From: Kitasatospora purpeofusca
GTDB taxonomy: Bacteria > Actinomycetota > Actinomycetes > Streptomycetales > Streptomycetaceae
Assembly (NCBI RefSeq): GCF_000718025.1
Contig: NZ_JODS01000013.1
Span: forward strand, 119,335-183,334
Length of the DNA stretch: 64,000 nucleotides
Direction of reading: 5' to 3'
Part shown: piece after piece, positions 34,783-44,696 of the stretch
Layout of the letters: each line of letters opens with the position of its first letter
How positions within the stretch are numbered: the stretch's first letter is position 1
Made by a program: the position numbers and the translations under genes
Notes under the pieces: model-generated
Told to the model about the DNA's origin: nothing
Seen by the model: only the letters and a program-made list of their open reading frames with translations
The model's database searches: none

Positions 34783-35099
34783 CACAGTCCTCCGATCAGC
34801 ACGTCGGGCGCACCGGTCAGGACCGTCGCGCCGCATGCCGCCCGGTCGCGGGCCCGCGCGGCGGGCAGTCCGCCGATCAGCACCGCGCCCCCGGTGACCG
34901 CGGCCGGGTTGGGCAGCAGCACGTTCCCCGGACCCAGGGCCGCGTGCGGCGGTACCGGGCACACGTGCAGGCTGCCCACCACGGCGGCGGGCCGCCCGCC
35001 GATCAGCACCGTCGCGACCTGCGCGGCGGTGCCGGGCGGCGGGGTCGCGATCCGGCCACCGTGGTCGGTGGGGTCACCGGTACGGGCTGCGGCTGGCAT
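34782..35099 (-). CDS. PAAR-domain spike-tip protein (Afp10-like)
   Basis: The 105-residue protein is a single PAAR domain: MPAAARTGDPTDHGG, VLIGGRPAAVVGSLHVCP and GAVLIGGLPAARARD, with the repeated VLIGG strands and His/Cys residues that form the metal site at the tip. No toxin is fused. GAGGAGCCCCCG before the ATG is a strong ribosome site. A 66-bp gap separates it from the VgrG-like gene. Confidence 0.93.
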   Translation of the reverse strand: MPAAARTGDPTDHGGRIATPPPGTAAQVATVLIGGRPAAVVGSLHVCPVPPHAALGPGNVLLPNPAAVTGGAVLIGGLPAARARDRAACGATVLTGAPDVLIGGL

Positions 35100-35165
35100 C
35101 GGGGGCTCCTCGGGGAGAAGGGGGAGGGGGCAGGACGGTCGGGAGGGAGGAAGATTGACGTGGAG

Positions 35166-36983
35166 TCAGTTGATCCGGACCAGGCGGCCCTTGAGCACGG
35201 CGAGCAGGCCGCCGTCGACGGAGACGTCCGCCGTCCCGGACACCCGGACCGACCGGCCGCCGATGCTGACCCCGGCCGTGCCGTCGATGTCCACCTGCCG
35301 GCCGGTCACCTTCACGGTGCCCCGCCGGGCGTCGAGCGTGATGCCGTCCCGGTCCAGCAGGACGGAGGTCAGCGGACGGTTCCGCCCCGCGTACACGGTG
35401 AGCTCGATCCGGTCCCGGCGGTCGTCCAGGCGGACCTCCAGCCGTCCGTCCCCGGTCACCAGCCGCAGCCCGGAGGGGCCCGGCGCCGGCGCGTCCAGCA
35501 GCTCCACGCGGTGACCCGAACGCGAGGCCACCGAACGGCGGTTGACCTTGCCGCTGGTCGCGTCGACCAGCGGAACCTCGTGCGGCGAGGGCTGGTCCAC
35601 CCCGTTGTAGAGCCCGCCGATCACGTACGGGCGGTCCAACAGGCCCTGCTCGAACCCGACCAGCACCTCGTCGTTGACCTCGGGACTCACCACCCCGCCA
35701 CCGCCCTTGCCGCCCCACTGGACGGTGCGCACCCAGTCGGTGACGTACGTGTCGTCCAGCCAGGGGAAGGTCAGTCGCACCGCGCCGCGTTCGGAGCCGT
35801 TCGGCTCGCGCACGTCCGTCACCACGCCGATCGCCAGACCGGGGATGCGCGGGCCGCGCCCCGGCGCGTCGGCGCCCGTCATCAGGCCGGGCAGGGAGCG
35901 GTCCTGGCCGGCGTCGACCCACACGGTGGTGCGGTAGCCGCCGTGCGGCTCCAGCACGTGCTGCACGGCCGTCGCCGTGTAGCGGCCGGAGAACGCCGGT
36001 CCCACGTTGCCCAGCGCCACCGGTTTGCCCGCCCGCAGCAGCGGATTGCCCTCGGCCACCGCCTCCAGGTCGCCGAAGCCGGCGCTCACCCGGGCGGCCG
36101 CCGCGCGGGCGACCGCCGCCGTCTCCGCCTGCGTCCGGTAGGGGGTGTCGGTGACGGCCACGACCGACCTCCCGAACCGGGCGGCCGTCCCGGGAGCGAG
36201 CCCCGGCACCACGGTGTCGCTGACCACGGACGGCTGCTCGGCGACCAACGGCCGCTTCGTGGCGACGTCCCAGCCGCGCACCTGCACCTTCGAGGCGCCG
36301 TCGGCGGCCGACAGCGCGGCCCGCAGCGCCAGCAGGTTGCGCCCGTACTCCAGGACCATCGGGTCGAGCACGGCCGAGGTCGAGGGCGAGGGCGCCCCGG
36401 ACGCCTTCGCGGGCCTGGTGAACTGGAGCACCCCCTTGTCGTCGACGCGCACCCGCGCACCGCTCTCGCCCGCGAGGAACTGCAGGAAGTCCCAGTCGGA
36501 GACGTTCGCCTGGGACAGCTGCCGGTACGTCACCGGCGCGGCCTCCACCCTCCCGACGGCCAGGCCGGCGCCCGCGGCCACCTTGCGGACGATGTCCGCG
36601 GTCGTCATGTTCCGGTACGCGACGACCTTGCGGCCGCGCTGGAGCCGGTGGGCCTTGGAGTAGGCGCGGACGACGGTGAACGACCCGGTGCTGTCCCGGT
36701 CGATCTCCAGGGCCGTGACCTCCCCGTCGAACAGCCGCTCCCGCGCCTGCCCCTTCGCCGTCGTCACCGACACGCGCAGCGGCGAGCCGATGGTGATGCC
36801 GGTGGCGCGCAGGAACTCGTGGTCGGGGTCGCGGTAGGTGAGCACGGCGGCGTCCGGCAGGCTCACGTTCTCGTCGACCACGCAGCTGACCAGCTGCGCC
36901 GCCCAGATCTGCGGCAGCTCGCCGGGTGCCTCCACGATCGGGTCGGCCGCGAAGGACCTGCCCCCGGAATCGAACCCGCTCAC
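35166..36983 (-). CDS. VgrG-like central spike protein (Afp8-like)
   Basis: The 605-residue protein combines a gp27-like N-terminal region (YSKAHRLQRGRKVVAYRNMT, SDWDFLQFLAGESGARV) with a gp5-like OB fold (GVVTDVREPNGSERGAVRLTFPWLDD, then WGGKGGGGVVSPEVNDEVLVGFEQG) and a C-terminal beta-helical region with repeating D/V strands. The latter motif is the classic VgrG/gp5 block. GTG 36983 overlaps the stop of the LysM gene (GTGA). It forms the puncturing hub beneath the tube and carries no C-terminal effector extension. Confidence 0.93.
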   Translation of the reverse strand: MSGFDSGGRSFAADPIVEAPGELPQIWAAQLVSCVVDENVSLPDAAVLTYRDPDHEFLRATGITIGSPLRVSVTTAKGQARERLFDGEVTALEIDRDSTGSFTVVRAYSKAHRLQRGRKVVAYRNMTTADIVRKVAAGAGLAVGRVEAAPVTYRQLSQANVSDWDFLQFLAGESGARVRVDDKGVLQFTRPAKASGAPSPSTSAVLDPMVLEYGRNLLALRAALSAADGASKVQVRGWDVATKRPLVAEQPSVVSDTVVPGLAPGTAARFGRSVVAVTDTPYRTQAETAAVARAAAARVSAGFGDLEAVAEGNPLLRAGKPVALGNVGPAFSGRYTATAVQHVLEPHGGYRTTVWVDAGQDRSLPGLMTGADAPGRGPRIPGLAIGVVTDVREPNGSERGAVRLTFPWLDDTYVTDWVRTVQWGGKGGGGVVSPEVNDEVLVGFEQGLLDRPYVIGGLYNGVDQPSPHEVPLVDATSGKVNRRSVASRSGHRVELLDAPAPGPSGLRLVTGDGRLEVRLDDRRDRIELTVYAGRNRPLTSVLLDRDGITLDARRGTVKVTGRQVDIDGTAGVSIGGRSVRVSGTADVSVDGGLLAVLKGRLVRIN

Positions 36984-37837
36984 CGTTCCCCCTCGCCGCT
37001 GCCGTTGCCGAACCCGTTGCCGCTGCTTCGTCCGCTGCTTCGTCCGTTGTCGAGCCCGCTGTCGAGACCGCTGTCGAGACCGTTGTCGGGTCCGTTGTCG
37101 AAGGCGTGCCCGTCGGCGGTCGTTCGGGCGTGGTCGTCGTCCCGCAGGGCCGGCACGACCAACTCGGTGCCCGGCGCGAGCGCCATCGGGTCGTCGATCC
37201 CGTTGGCCTCCGCGATGACCCGCCAGGCCGTCGCGTCGCCGTACTCGCGCCAGGCCAGCATCGCCAGGCTGTCGCCCGCCACCAGGGTGTGCGTGCTGCG
37301 CGCGGTGCGCGCGCCCGACGTCGGGTTCTGGCCGGGCGGTTCGACACTCGCCTCCTCGATGGACAGCGAGCAGGTCGCCCGCAACGGTGTGCCGTCCACG
37401 TCGAAGAGGGTGTACGAGACCGACAGGTTCGACAGCACCCCGTCGAAGGAGGTGGTCCGCGCGCTGCCCCACTCGAAGCGCACCCAGGGGCTCGCCGGCT
37501 TCTTGCGGCCGAGACTGGCCGGGGTCGGCACGCACGCCTTCATCAGCTTCTCGACCGCCCGCTCCACCGAGTCGTCATGGGTCGCGGTGGCGTCCAGGAA
37601 GACCTCCAGGCTCAGGGTGCGCGGGCCGCTGCCCACGAACTCGGGCAGCGCCGACTGCCCCGCCATCCGGGACGGGGAGCGTCGCCACTCGGTGGTCTTG
37701 CCCAACTGCAGGGTCGAGGGGTTGAACTGGAGGTCGAGCCGGGCGATCGTCCCGCCGGGCTTGGCCCCGACCGAGGCCGGGGGCTCTTTCAGGGTGAGCT
37801 GGGCCCTGGCGCGGCTGGCGCGTGCCGAGAAGGCCAT
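36980..37837 (-). CDS. LysM-domain baseplate hub protein (Afp7-like)
   Basis: The 285-residue protein has an N-terminal region (RLDLQFNPSTLQLGKTTEWR, LSLEVFLDATATHDDSVERA) typical of the CIS/phage tail hub proteins, then a LysM domain at about 180-230 (STHTLVAGDSLAMLAWREYG, ANGIDDPMALAPGTELVVP). In tails this LysM connects tube and spike rather than acting on cell wall. The last 35 residues are a low-complexity DNGLDSGLDSGLDNG repeat that looks like slippage of a short unit (DNA 37000-37090). It has GTGA coupling to the VgrG-like gene. Confidence 0.92.
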   Translation of the reverse strand: MAFSARASRARAQLTLKEPPASVGAKPGGTIARLDLQFNPSTLQLGKTTEWRRSPSRMAGQSALPEFVGSGPRTLSLEVFLDATATHDDSVERAVEKLMKACVPTPASLGRKKPASPWVRFEWGSARTTSFDGVLSNLSVSYTLFDVDGTPLRATCSLSIEEASVEPPGQNPTSGARTARSTHTLVAGDSLAMLAWREYGDATAWRVIAEANGIDDPMALAPGTELVVPALRDDDHARTTADGHAFDNGPDNGLDSGLDSGLDNGRSSGRSSGNGFGNGSGEGER

Positions 37838-37909
37838 GGCGTGGCTTCCTTCCGGAGCGGGAGTGCGACGGTCGTCGGACGGGTCGGTGGTGGGGCGGTG
37901 GTGGCACGG

Positions 37910-38335
37910 TCAGGCGGGGAGCAGCCCCGCGTGGGCGATCTCCAGGGTCTCCACCGCGGCCGCGGAGTTGGCGGGGTCGAAGGACGGACCCTGCCAGCGG
38001 ACCGGGACGATCCCGAAGACCTGCCAGCTGATGATCCGGCTCAGATCGGGCCGCAGGGCCACGATCTCGCCGTCCTTCGGTTCGACCCGCCGCAGCGTCT
38101 CGTCCAGCCAGCGGCCGATCTTCGCCGTGTCGGCGGTGACCGGCCGGGTGAGGGTGATGTTCGACCAGGTCACGCGACCCGGGAGCTGCCAGGTGAAGCC
38201 GTTGTTGCCGCCCTCGGCGTAGCTCTCCATCTCGACCTCGGCGCCCATGCCGGAGCAGGTGTGGAAGGCGCCCAGGTCGTTGCCGCCGATCGCCAGCCGG
38301 AAGAACACGCTGGTCGCGAAGATGTTGTCCGTCAT
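37910..38335 (-). CDS. CIS tail-tube initiator, second gp19-like tube protein (Afp5-like)
   Basis: The 141-residue product reads TSVFFRLAIGGNDLGAFHTC, SGMGAEVEMESYAEGGNNGF and ITLTRPVTADTAKIGRWLDE, the T4 gp19-like tube family. It is distinct from the main tube at 42335 and, lying next to the LysM hub, is probably the ring that joins tube to baseplate. ATG 38335 is chosen because upstream frame is not protein-like and overlaps the Pro-rich gene. It stands alone with 34-bp and 72-bp gaps on its flanks. Confidence 0.9.
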   Translation of the reverse strand: MTDNIFATSVFFRLAIGGNDLGAFHTCSGMGAEVEMESYAEGGNNGFTWQLPGRVTWSNITLTRPVTADTAKIGRWLDETLRRVEPKDGEIVALRPDLSRIISWQVFGIVPVRWQGPSFDPANSAAAVETLEIAHAGLLPA

Positions 38336-38369
38336 CGGTCCGTCGTCCGTTTCTCGTTCGTGCGGGTGC

Positions 38370-41300
38370 TCAGCGGCGGCCGTCGAAGGTCCTGCCCGCG
38401 CGGTCCCGGCCGCGTCGCAGCTCGGCGCGCAGCAGGCGGGCGACCGGGTCGAGCAGGCGGCGTGCCAGGTCCTCCAGGTCGAGGTCGCCGCCCTGCGCTC
38501 CGGCGTCACGCGGACTTCCGCCGGTCCGGTCGGCGGTGGTGACCCGCTGGTCCGCCGCGGTGCTGCGCGGGGTGGTGGCGGTGCTGGTGTCGGGGGCGGT
38601 GCTGCGCGGGGCGGGGGCCGGGGCGGTGGTGGCCGGTGCGCTTCCCCGGACGCTGCCGGTGTCGCGTTGTACGGGGAGCGGGGACGGGGTCGGGGGCGAT
38701 GCCTGGGGGACTCCCGGCGTGCTGCCGGGGGCCGGTGTCCTGGACCGCACCAGCGGCACCACGGGTACGGGCCGAGCCGAGGACGTGGCCAGGGAAGGCC
38801 GGACCACCAGTGGAGGCGCGTGCGGGGCGGTCACGGGCAGCGGGCCTGACGGGCGCCCGGGACCGTCGGTATAGCGGGCTTCGGGTCCACGAAGGGGTTC
38901 GGACGGGCGAAGGGGGCCGGACGCGGACGCCGGGTGCGGGCCGGGGGTGCCGGGCGCTCGCTGGACGTGCTGCGCCACGGCGGTGGAGGGCGGGGAGGCC
39001 CAGCGTGCCGCGACCACGGGGCGGCTCACCGCGCGGGCGGAAGGAACGGGAGCCGTCGCGCTGCCCATGTCCCGGCCGCTGCCGAGGGCCAGGGGCCGCG
39101 CCGAGAGCAGTTGGACGCTGCGGCGCGGAGCGGCCGGTGCCGGTGCCGGGCCGGTGGCCCCGGGCCGACCGGCGAGGACGAGCGGGACGGGCCCGCTCGT
39201 CCGGACCCCTGCGGGCGGCGCGGGAACTCCGGCGCGACCGCCGTGCCGGGACGCGGTGGTCGGGGACGCGGTGGCCGATGACGTGGGAGCCGGTGACGGG
39301 GTCGGGGACGCGGGGTGCTGTCCCGCTCCCGGCAGGGGCAGGGGCAGGGGCACGGGCACGGGCATGCGCTGGACGGTGAACGGGGCCGCGGGACGGCTGA
39401 CAGTCGGCGGCATCGCGGGCAGCGGGGCTCCCAACCCGGCACGAGGACGGCGCGCCGTCCGCCCAGGGCCGCCCTCGGCGGCCGGAGCCTCCGACTGCCG
39501 CTGCACGACCGGCAGGGTCGGCGCCGGGGGCGCAGCTGCGGAAGGGGAACCGCCGCCCCGCGCCCGGACGGTCGCGCCGGTACCCAAGGGTGCTGCGGTG
39601 GCGGGGAGTTCGGCCAGCGGCGGACCGAGGGTCGGTCGGCCGGCCGCGTGTTGCACGGGCGTGTCGGTTGTGGTCTCCGTCGCGCGCTGGACGATCGGCA
39701 TGGGTGGTGCGGGGGTGGCCGGATCCGGTCCCAGGGGCGCTGCGGTGGTGGGGAGTTCGGTTGAGGATGCGCCCAGGGTGGGGTGATCGGCCGCGCGCTG
39801 CGCGGGCGCGTCGGTCGCGGCCTCCGTCGTCCGCTGGACGATCGGCATGCCCGGCCTGGAAGGGGTGGGATCTACGCCCAAGGGTGCTGCGGTGGAAATG
39901 AGTTCGGTCGCTGGTGCGCCGAGAGTGGGGTGATCGGCCGCGCGCTGGACGATCGGCATGGGCGGTGCGGGAGTGGTGGGATCTGCGCCCAGGGGTGCTG
40001 CCGTGGTGGGGAGTTCGAATGAGGGTGTGCCGAGAGTGGGGTGGTCGGCCGCGCGTTGCACAGGTGCGTCGGCCATGGTCGCCGCCCGGTGCTGGAGCGT
40101 GGGCGCGGTTGACGCGGGGGCGGTCGCCCCCGACGCCAAGGGGCCACTGGAGGGCGGGAGTTCGGACGCCGAAGCGCCCGGGGCAGGACGGTCGGCCGCA
40201 CGCTGCACGGGAGCCGCGTCCGCGCCCCGCACCGGAGCGCCGGGCCGGTCGAGGACGGTCTCCGCCTGCCGCTGGACGACAGGCATGGCCGGTGCCGGTG
40301 CCGGTGCCGATGCCGGAGCGTGGTCGGGGCTGGCCACGTCCGAGGACGTGGCGGGCGCCGGGACTTCGGTCGGCGGGGTGCCGAGAGGAGGCGCGTGGTC
40401 GGCCGCCCGCTGTACGGGTGCGTCGGGGGAAGGTCCGCCGATCTGTGCCGGGGGGACGGCGGGGCGCACGGCGGGCACCCTGCGCCTGGGTGCGGCGGGT
40501 ACCCGGGCGACGGTCAGTGACCGGCCGACAGGGCGCGTCCGCACCACGGCGGGTGTCGCTTCGGCGCGGTCCGCCGACGCCCCTTCGCCGGAGTGGCCGG
40601 GACGGGGGCCGGTGGCGGCGGATGCCTCCCGGTCCGATCGGCGGCCGGTGGAGGCGGGAAGGGACCCGGCTCCGGTGGCGGTCCGCTGCACAGGCCGGCC
40701 TGCGGGGGCTGCCCCTTGAGTGCCCTCGCCGGAGGCGCCGGGGACCACCGCGATGCGGCGGACCAGCGGGAGTCGTGCCGACGCCGACGTACGTCCGGTC
40801 CGGGTCCCGGTCCCGGTCCCGGTCCCGGCCGGGGCTGTGGTCGGGGTGGCGGCGGTCGCTTCGGCTCGCTGGAGGACGGGAGCGCCATCCGCGCCGAGTA
40901 CCGCCGTGGACTGCGCGGGCGGGCGACCAGGGGTGCCGGGTGCACCGGCCGTCGCCCCGGCCCTTGAGGGGGCCTCCGGCCGGCCGCCGGACCGACCCGG
41001 CCGCTCGCCGGCCTCGTCGACCCGCGAGCGGTCGGTGCCGGCGCTGACCGCAGGCGCGGCCTGTGCGGACAGCGGAGCGCCCTTCGTCGAAGCACGTGCA
41101 GCCGACACACGCGGACCCGAAGCGCGCGGACCCGACACGCGCGCACCCGACCCACTGGGCTGCGCCCGCCCGGTGGCCGGCGAACCCGGTGCAGGAGGCG
41201 CCTCCGGCTGCGGTGCACCCGCACCCGCCCCCGCCCGCAGCGCGGCGTCCGGCGCGGCGTCCGCGTCGGACGGGCGCAGCGCCCGGAGCAGCAGCGGGCC

Positions 41301-41666
41301 GCCACTGCTGTGGGTGGGCTGCGCGACGGCGGGGCGGGCGATGCCGCGGACGAGGCCGGTCGGGGCGGTCGGCAGCAGGGCGTGGGCGAGGCCGGTGTCG
41401 AAGGACGGATCGCGCCAGGCGGACAGCCCGTCCCGGAAGGCGAGTCCGTCGCTGACGCTCATCGGCGCCCGGGAGACGGTCAGGAGGGCCGGCGCGGTGC
41501 GGCGCCAACCGCCGTCCCAGTCCGCGGGCACGCCCGGGCCACGGTCGGCGGCGGCCTCCCGGACCGCACCCGCCGCGTCCGGAACCGCGCCCGCGCCCGC
41601 TTCCGGACCCGCACCCGCGGCGTCCCGCACGGCGCCGCGTCGGCGCACCCTGTCCCGCCACGCCAT
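38370..41666 (-). CDS. Large Pro/Ala-rich protein of the CIS locus with repeated VQR motifs
   Basis: The 1098-residue protein has a short ordered N-terminal section (WDGGWRRTAPALLTVSRAP, LAFRDGLSAWRDPSFDTGLA, PTAPTGLVRGIARPAV; residues 50-115) and a helical end (LDLEDLARRLLDPVARLLRA). The 950 residues between are low complexity, rich in Pro, Ala, Thr and Ser. About fifteen VQR-type motifs occur, and from roughly residue 400 to 690 a repeat of the form QRAADHPTLG-x-TELPTTAAPLG recurs with PMPIVQR. Codon position bias and the ribosome site GGAGG within the preceding gene support this frame. I recognise no enzyme domain; a tape-measure, scaffold or cargo-loading role is a guess from position. 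Confidence 0.8.
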   Translation of the reverse strand: MAWRDRVRRRGAVRDAAGAGPEAGAGAVPDAAGAVREAAADRGPGVPADWDGGWRRTAPALLTVSRAPMSVSDGLAFRDGLSAWRDPSFDTGLAHALLPTAPTGLVRGIARPAVAQPTHSSGGPLLLRALRPSDADAAPDAALRAGAGAGAPQPEAPPAPGSPATGRAQPSGSGARVSGPRASGPRVSAARASTKGAPLSAQAAPAVSAGTDRSRVDEAGERPGRSGGRPEAPSRAGATAGAPGTPGRPPAQSTAVLGADGAPVLQRAEATAATPTTAPAGTGTGTGTRTGRTSASARLPLVRRIAVVPGASGEGTQGAAPAGRPVQRTATGAGSLPASTGRRSDREASAATGPRPGHSGEGASADRAEATPAVVRTRPVGRSLTVARVPAAPRRRVPAVRPAVPPAQIGGPSPDAPVQRAADHAPPLGTPPTEVPAPATSSDVASPDHAPASAPAPAPAMPVVQRQAETVLDRPGAPVRGADAAPVQRAADRPAPGASASELPPSSGPLASGATAPASTAPTLQHRAATMADAPVQRAADHPTLGTPSFELPTTAAPLGADPTTPAPPMPIVQRAADHPTLGAPATELISTAAPLGVDPTPSRPGMPIVQRTTEAATDAPAQRAADHPTLGASSTELPTTAAPLGPDPATPAPPMPIVQRATETTTDTPVQHAAGRPTLGPPLAELPATAAPLGTGATVRARGGGSPSAAAPPAPTLPVVQRQSEAPAAEGGPGRTARRPRAGLGAPLPAMPPTVSRPAAPFTVQRMPVPVPLPLPLPGAGQHPASPTPSPAPTSSATASPTTASRHGGRAGVPAPPAGVRTSGPVPLVLAGRPGATGPAPAPAAPRRSVQLLSARPLALGSGRDMGSATAPVPSARAVSRPVVAARWASPPSTAVAQHVQRAPGTPGPHPASASGPLRPSEPLRGPEARYTDGPGRPSGPLPVTAPHAPPLVVRPSLATSSARPVPVVPLVRSRTPAPGSTPGVPQASPPTPSPLPVQRDTGSVRGSAPATTAPAPAPRSTAPDTSTATTPRSTAADQRVTTADRTGGSPRDAGAQGGDLDLEDLARRLLDPVARLLRAELRRGRDRAGRTFDGRR

Positions 41667-41670
41667 TTTC

Positions 41671-41829
41671 TCAACCTCCTTCGTTCATACGGGAGTTGAT
41701 CTGTGCGATCTCGGTGACCCACTGCCGGCGTTCGGCATGGGTCAGGTCGAGGATCTCGTCGCGTTGCCAGTGGAAGTGGTAGGCGATGTACGCGATCTCC
41801 TCCCTGAGCCGGGGGAGCGCGTACGTCAC
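41671..41829 (-). CDS. Small conserved CIS-locus protein (DUF6760-like)
   Basis: This 52-residue protein reads MTYALPRLREEIAYIAYHFH, WQRDEILDLTHAERRQWVTE and ends INSRMNEGG. It resembles the small helical proteins (DUF6760) that lie beside tube genes in contractile-tail loci. GTG 41829 overlaps the stop of the upstream gene (GTGA), and its last codons contain the GGAGG that serves the 1098-residue gene 5 bp downstream. It was found by reading the gap between the two neighbouring genes. Confidence 0.8.
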   Translation of the reverse strand: MTYALPRLREEIAYIAYHFHWQRDEILDLTHAERRQWVTEIAQINSRMNEGG

Positions 41830-42338
41830 GATTCCCCCAGGCGCCCACCGGAGAGGTCGACCTCGAAGGCGCCCTCGCAGTGCGGGCAGGTGACCGCCGC
41901 CCGGGTGTGGCCCTCACTGTTGACGCGCCGGTAGAAGTCCTGGAGGAACGCGACGTCGGTCGCGTACATCCGCTCCACGACCCCGGCGTGCACGTCGGTG
42001 ACGGTGCCGAGCCGGGTGATGACCTGGCTGAGCAGCACCACACTCAGGTACGCCGGGTTCTCCTTGACCCGCAGGTCGATCTGGGGCCGCAGCTCGTCGC
42101 GCGCGGTGGCCAGGCGCATCGAGCCGTGCCGGTGCAGGGTGCCCGCCTCGTCCACGTACCCGCGCGGCAGTTCGAACTCGAACTCCGTGCGCAGCGCGTG
42201 CTCCTCGCGCCGCGCCGGAGCGCCGGCGGGGGGCGCCGGCGGCGGTGCCGGGGCGGAGGCCTGGGCCGTGGCCGGGGCGGGCTCCGTGGCCCGGAGGATC
42301 TCCTCCAGGCTGCCCGCCGTCACCGTACGTCGCCTCAC
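41826..42338 (-). CDS. CIS-locus tail assembly protein with CPHC zinc motif
   Basis: The 170-residue protein has a Pro/Ala-rich start (to about 45), a central block LRTEFEFELPRGYVDEAGTL with RHGSMRLATARDE and VVLLSQVITRLG, and ends with VTCPHCEGAFEVDLSGG, a single CxxC that may bind metal as a dimer or be structural. Proteins of this type follow the tube gene in actinomycete CIS clusters, like tail assembly chaperones following tube genes in phages. GTG 42338 overlaps the tube stop (GTGA) and its own stop overlaps the 52-residue gene. Confidence 0.78.
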   Translation of the reverse strand: MRRRTVTAGSLEEILRATEPAPATAQASAPAPPPAPPAGAPARREEHALRTEFEFELPRGYVDEAGTLHRHGSMRLATARDELRPQIDLRVKENPAYLSVVLLSQVITRLGTVTDVHAGVVERMYATDVAFLQDFYRRVNSEGHTRAAVTCPHCEGAFEVDLSGGRLGES

Positions 42339-42775
42339 TCTACGATGATCTCTTCGAACACGATGGTCACGGACTCGGTGGCCGCGGCGGACTCGCCGGC
42401 CTTGAGGGAGGGGCCCTCCCACTTGGAGGCCCAGCCGTTCATCAGCTGGATGCGCCGGATGGTCTCGCCCGTGGAGTCCTTGATCTCGATGGTGAGGTTC
42501 TGCCGCGCGGTGTCGACGGCCCCGTTGTTCAGGGTCTCCGTGATCCACTTGGTGAACTCGCTGCTCTTGTCGAGTCCCCGGGTGATCGTGACCTCGCCGG
42601 CCTGGCGGGCGCCGGGCTGCTTGCGGATGATCTGCTTGCCGTCCTTGCTGACCTGCCGGACCTCGACGACCTCCTCCTCGACGGTCAGGCCGCTGATCTC
42701 CTGGATCGACTCGACCAGGTAGCCACCGAGCTGGACGCCGAAGATATGGGTGGAAAGAGCATCGCCCTCTGCCAT
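42335..42775 (-). CDS. CIS inner tail-tube protein (gp19/Afp1-like)
   Basis: The 146-residue product (IFGVQLGGYLVESIQEISGL, VEVRQVSKDGKQIIRKQPGA, RRIQLMNGWASKWEGPSLKA) is a clear main tube protein of the T4 gp19-like family. It follows the sheath gene after 62 bp on the same strand, the standard sheath-tube order. CAGGAAAGGTGACAG-type sequence precedes its ATG. It polymerises into the inner tube that carries cargo. Confidence 0.95.
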   Translation of the reverse strand: MAEGDALSTHIFGVQLGGYLVESIQEISGLTVEEEVVEVRQVSKDGKQIIRKQPGARQAGEVTITRGLDKSSEFTKWITETLNNGAVDTARQNLTIEIKDSTGETIRRIQLMNGWASKWEGPSLKAGESAAATESVTIVFEEIIVE

Positions 42776-42837
42776 GACTGTCTGTCACCTTTCCTTGCTG
42801 ATCGTCCCGGCGGTCCCGGGACCGCCGGACCTGCGGG

Positions 42838-44394
<1,557 letters not shown>

Positions 44395-44696
44395 GCTCGC
44401 TCCTTCGTGTCACCGGTGTTCGGTGGACGGTCTTCGGTGGATCTCCGGCCTGGTTCGGCGGACGGCTGACGGCGGACGGAAGACGGCTGACGGCAGAACG
44501 CCGTCGACGGACCCGGTCGCGCGCCGTCGCGCCCCGTCCCCAGCCTTTCCGGCGGGCCGTCACCGGTGGGAGGGACCGGGGGACCTGCCCGGGGGCAAGG
44601 GCGCTGCCCTCCCCGGCCCTCCCGGGCCCACCGCGACGGCTCACCGTGACAGCCCGCTGCGACGGCCCACCGCGACGGCCCGCTCGCCGACCCGGC
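44395..44696. promoter_or_regulatory. Non-coding leader upstream of the sheath operon
   Basis: The 302-bp gap between the ATPase stop and the sheath start holds no gene. It has short repeats (GACGGCTGACGGC twice near 44460-44500, and GGTGTTCGGTGGACGG beside a degenerate copy). It is the best place for a separate promoter for the structural operon, but no clear -35/-10 pair is visible. Confidence 0.45.

Noticed and set aside
34944..38222. Plus-strand frame of over 1000 codons across the VgrG-like and LysM genes
   Set aside because: It is an antisense shadow of spike and hub genes that carry diagnostic motifs.
39600..40080. Possible CRISPR-like array in the repeats of the Pro/Ala-rich gene
   Set aside because: The repeats are in-frame protein-coding units of uneven length with no conserved spacer size and no cas genes.
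38506..41661. A second minus-strand long frame over the Pro/Ala-rich gene
   Set aside because: It is extremely Arg-rich. The 1098-residue frame has the recognisable N- and C-terminal segments and the ribosome site.
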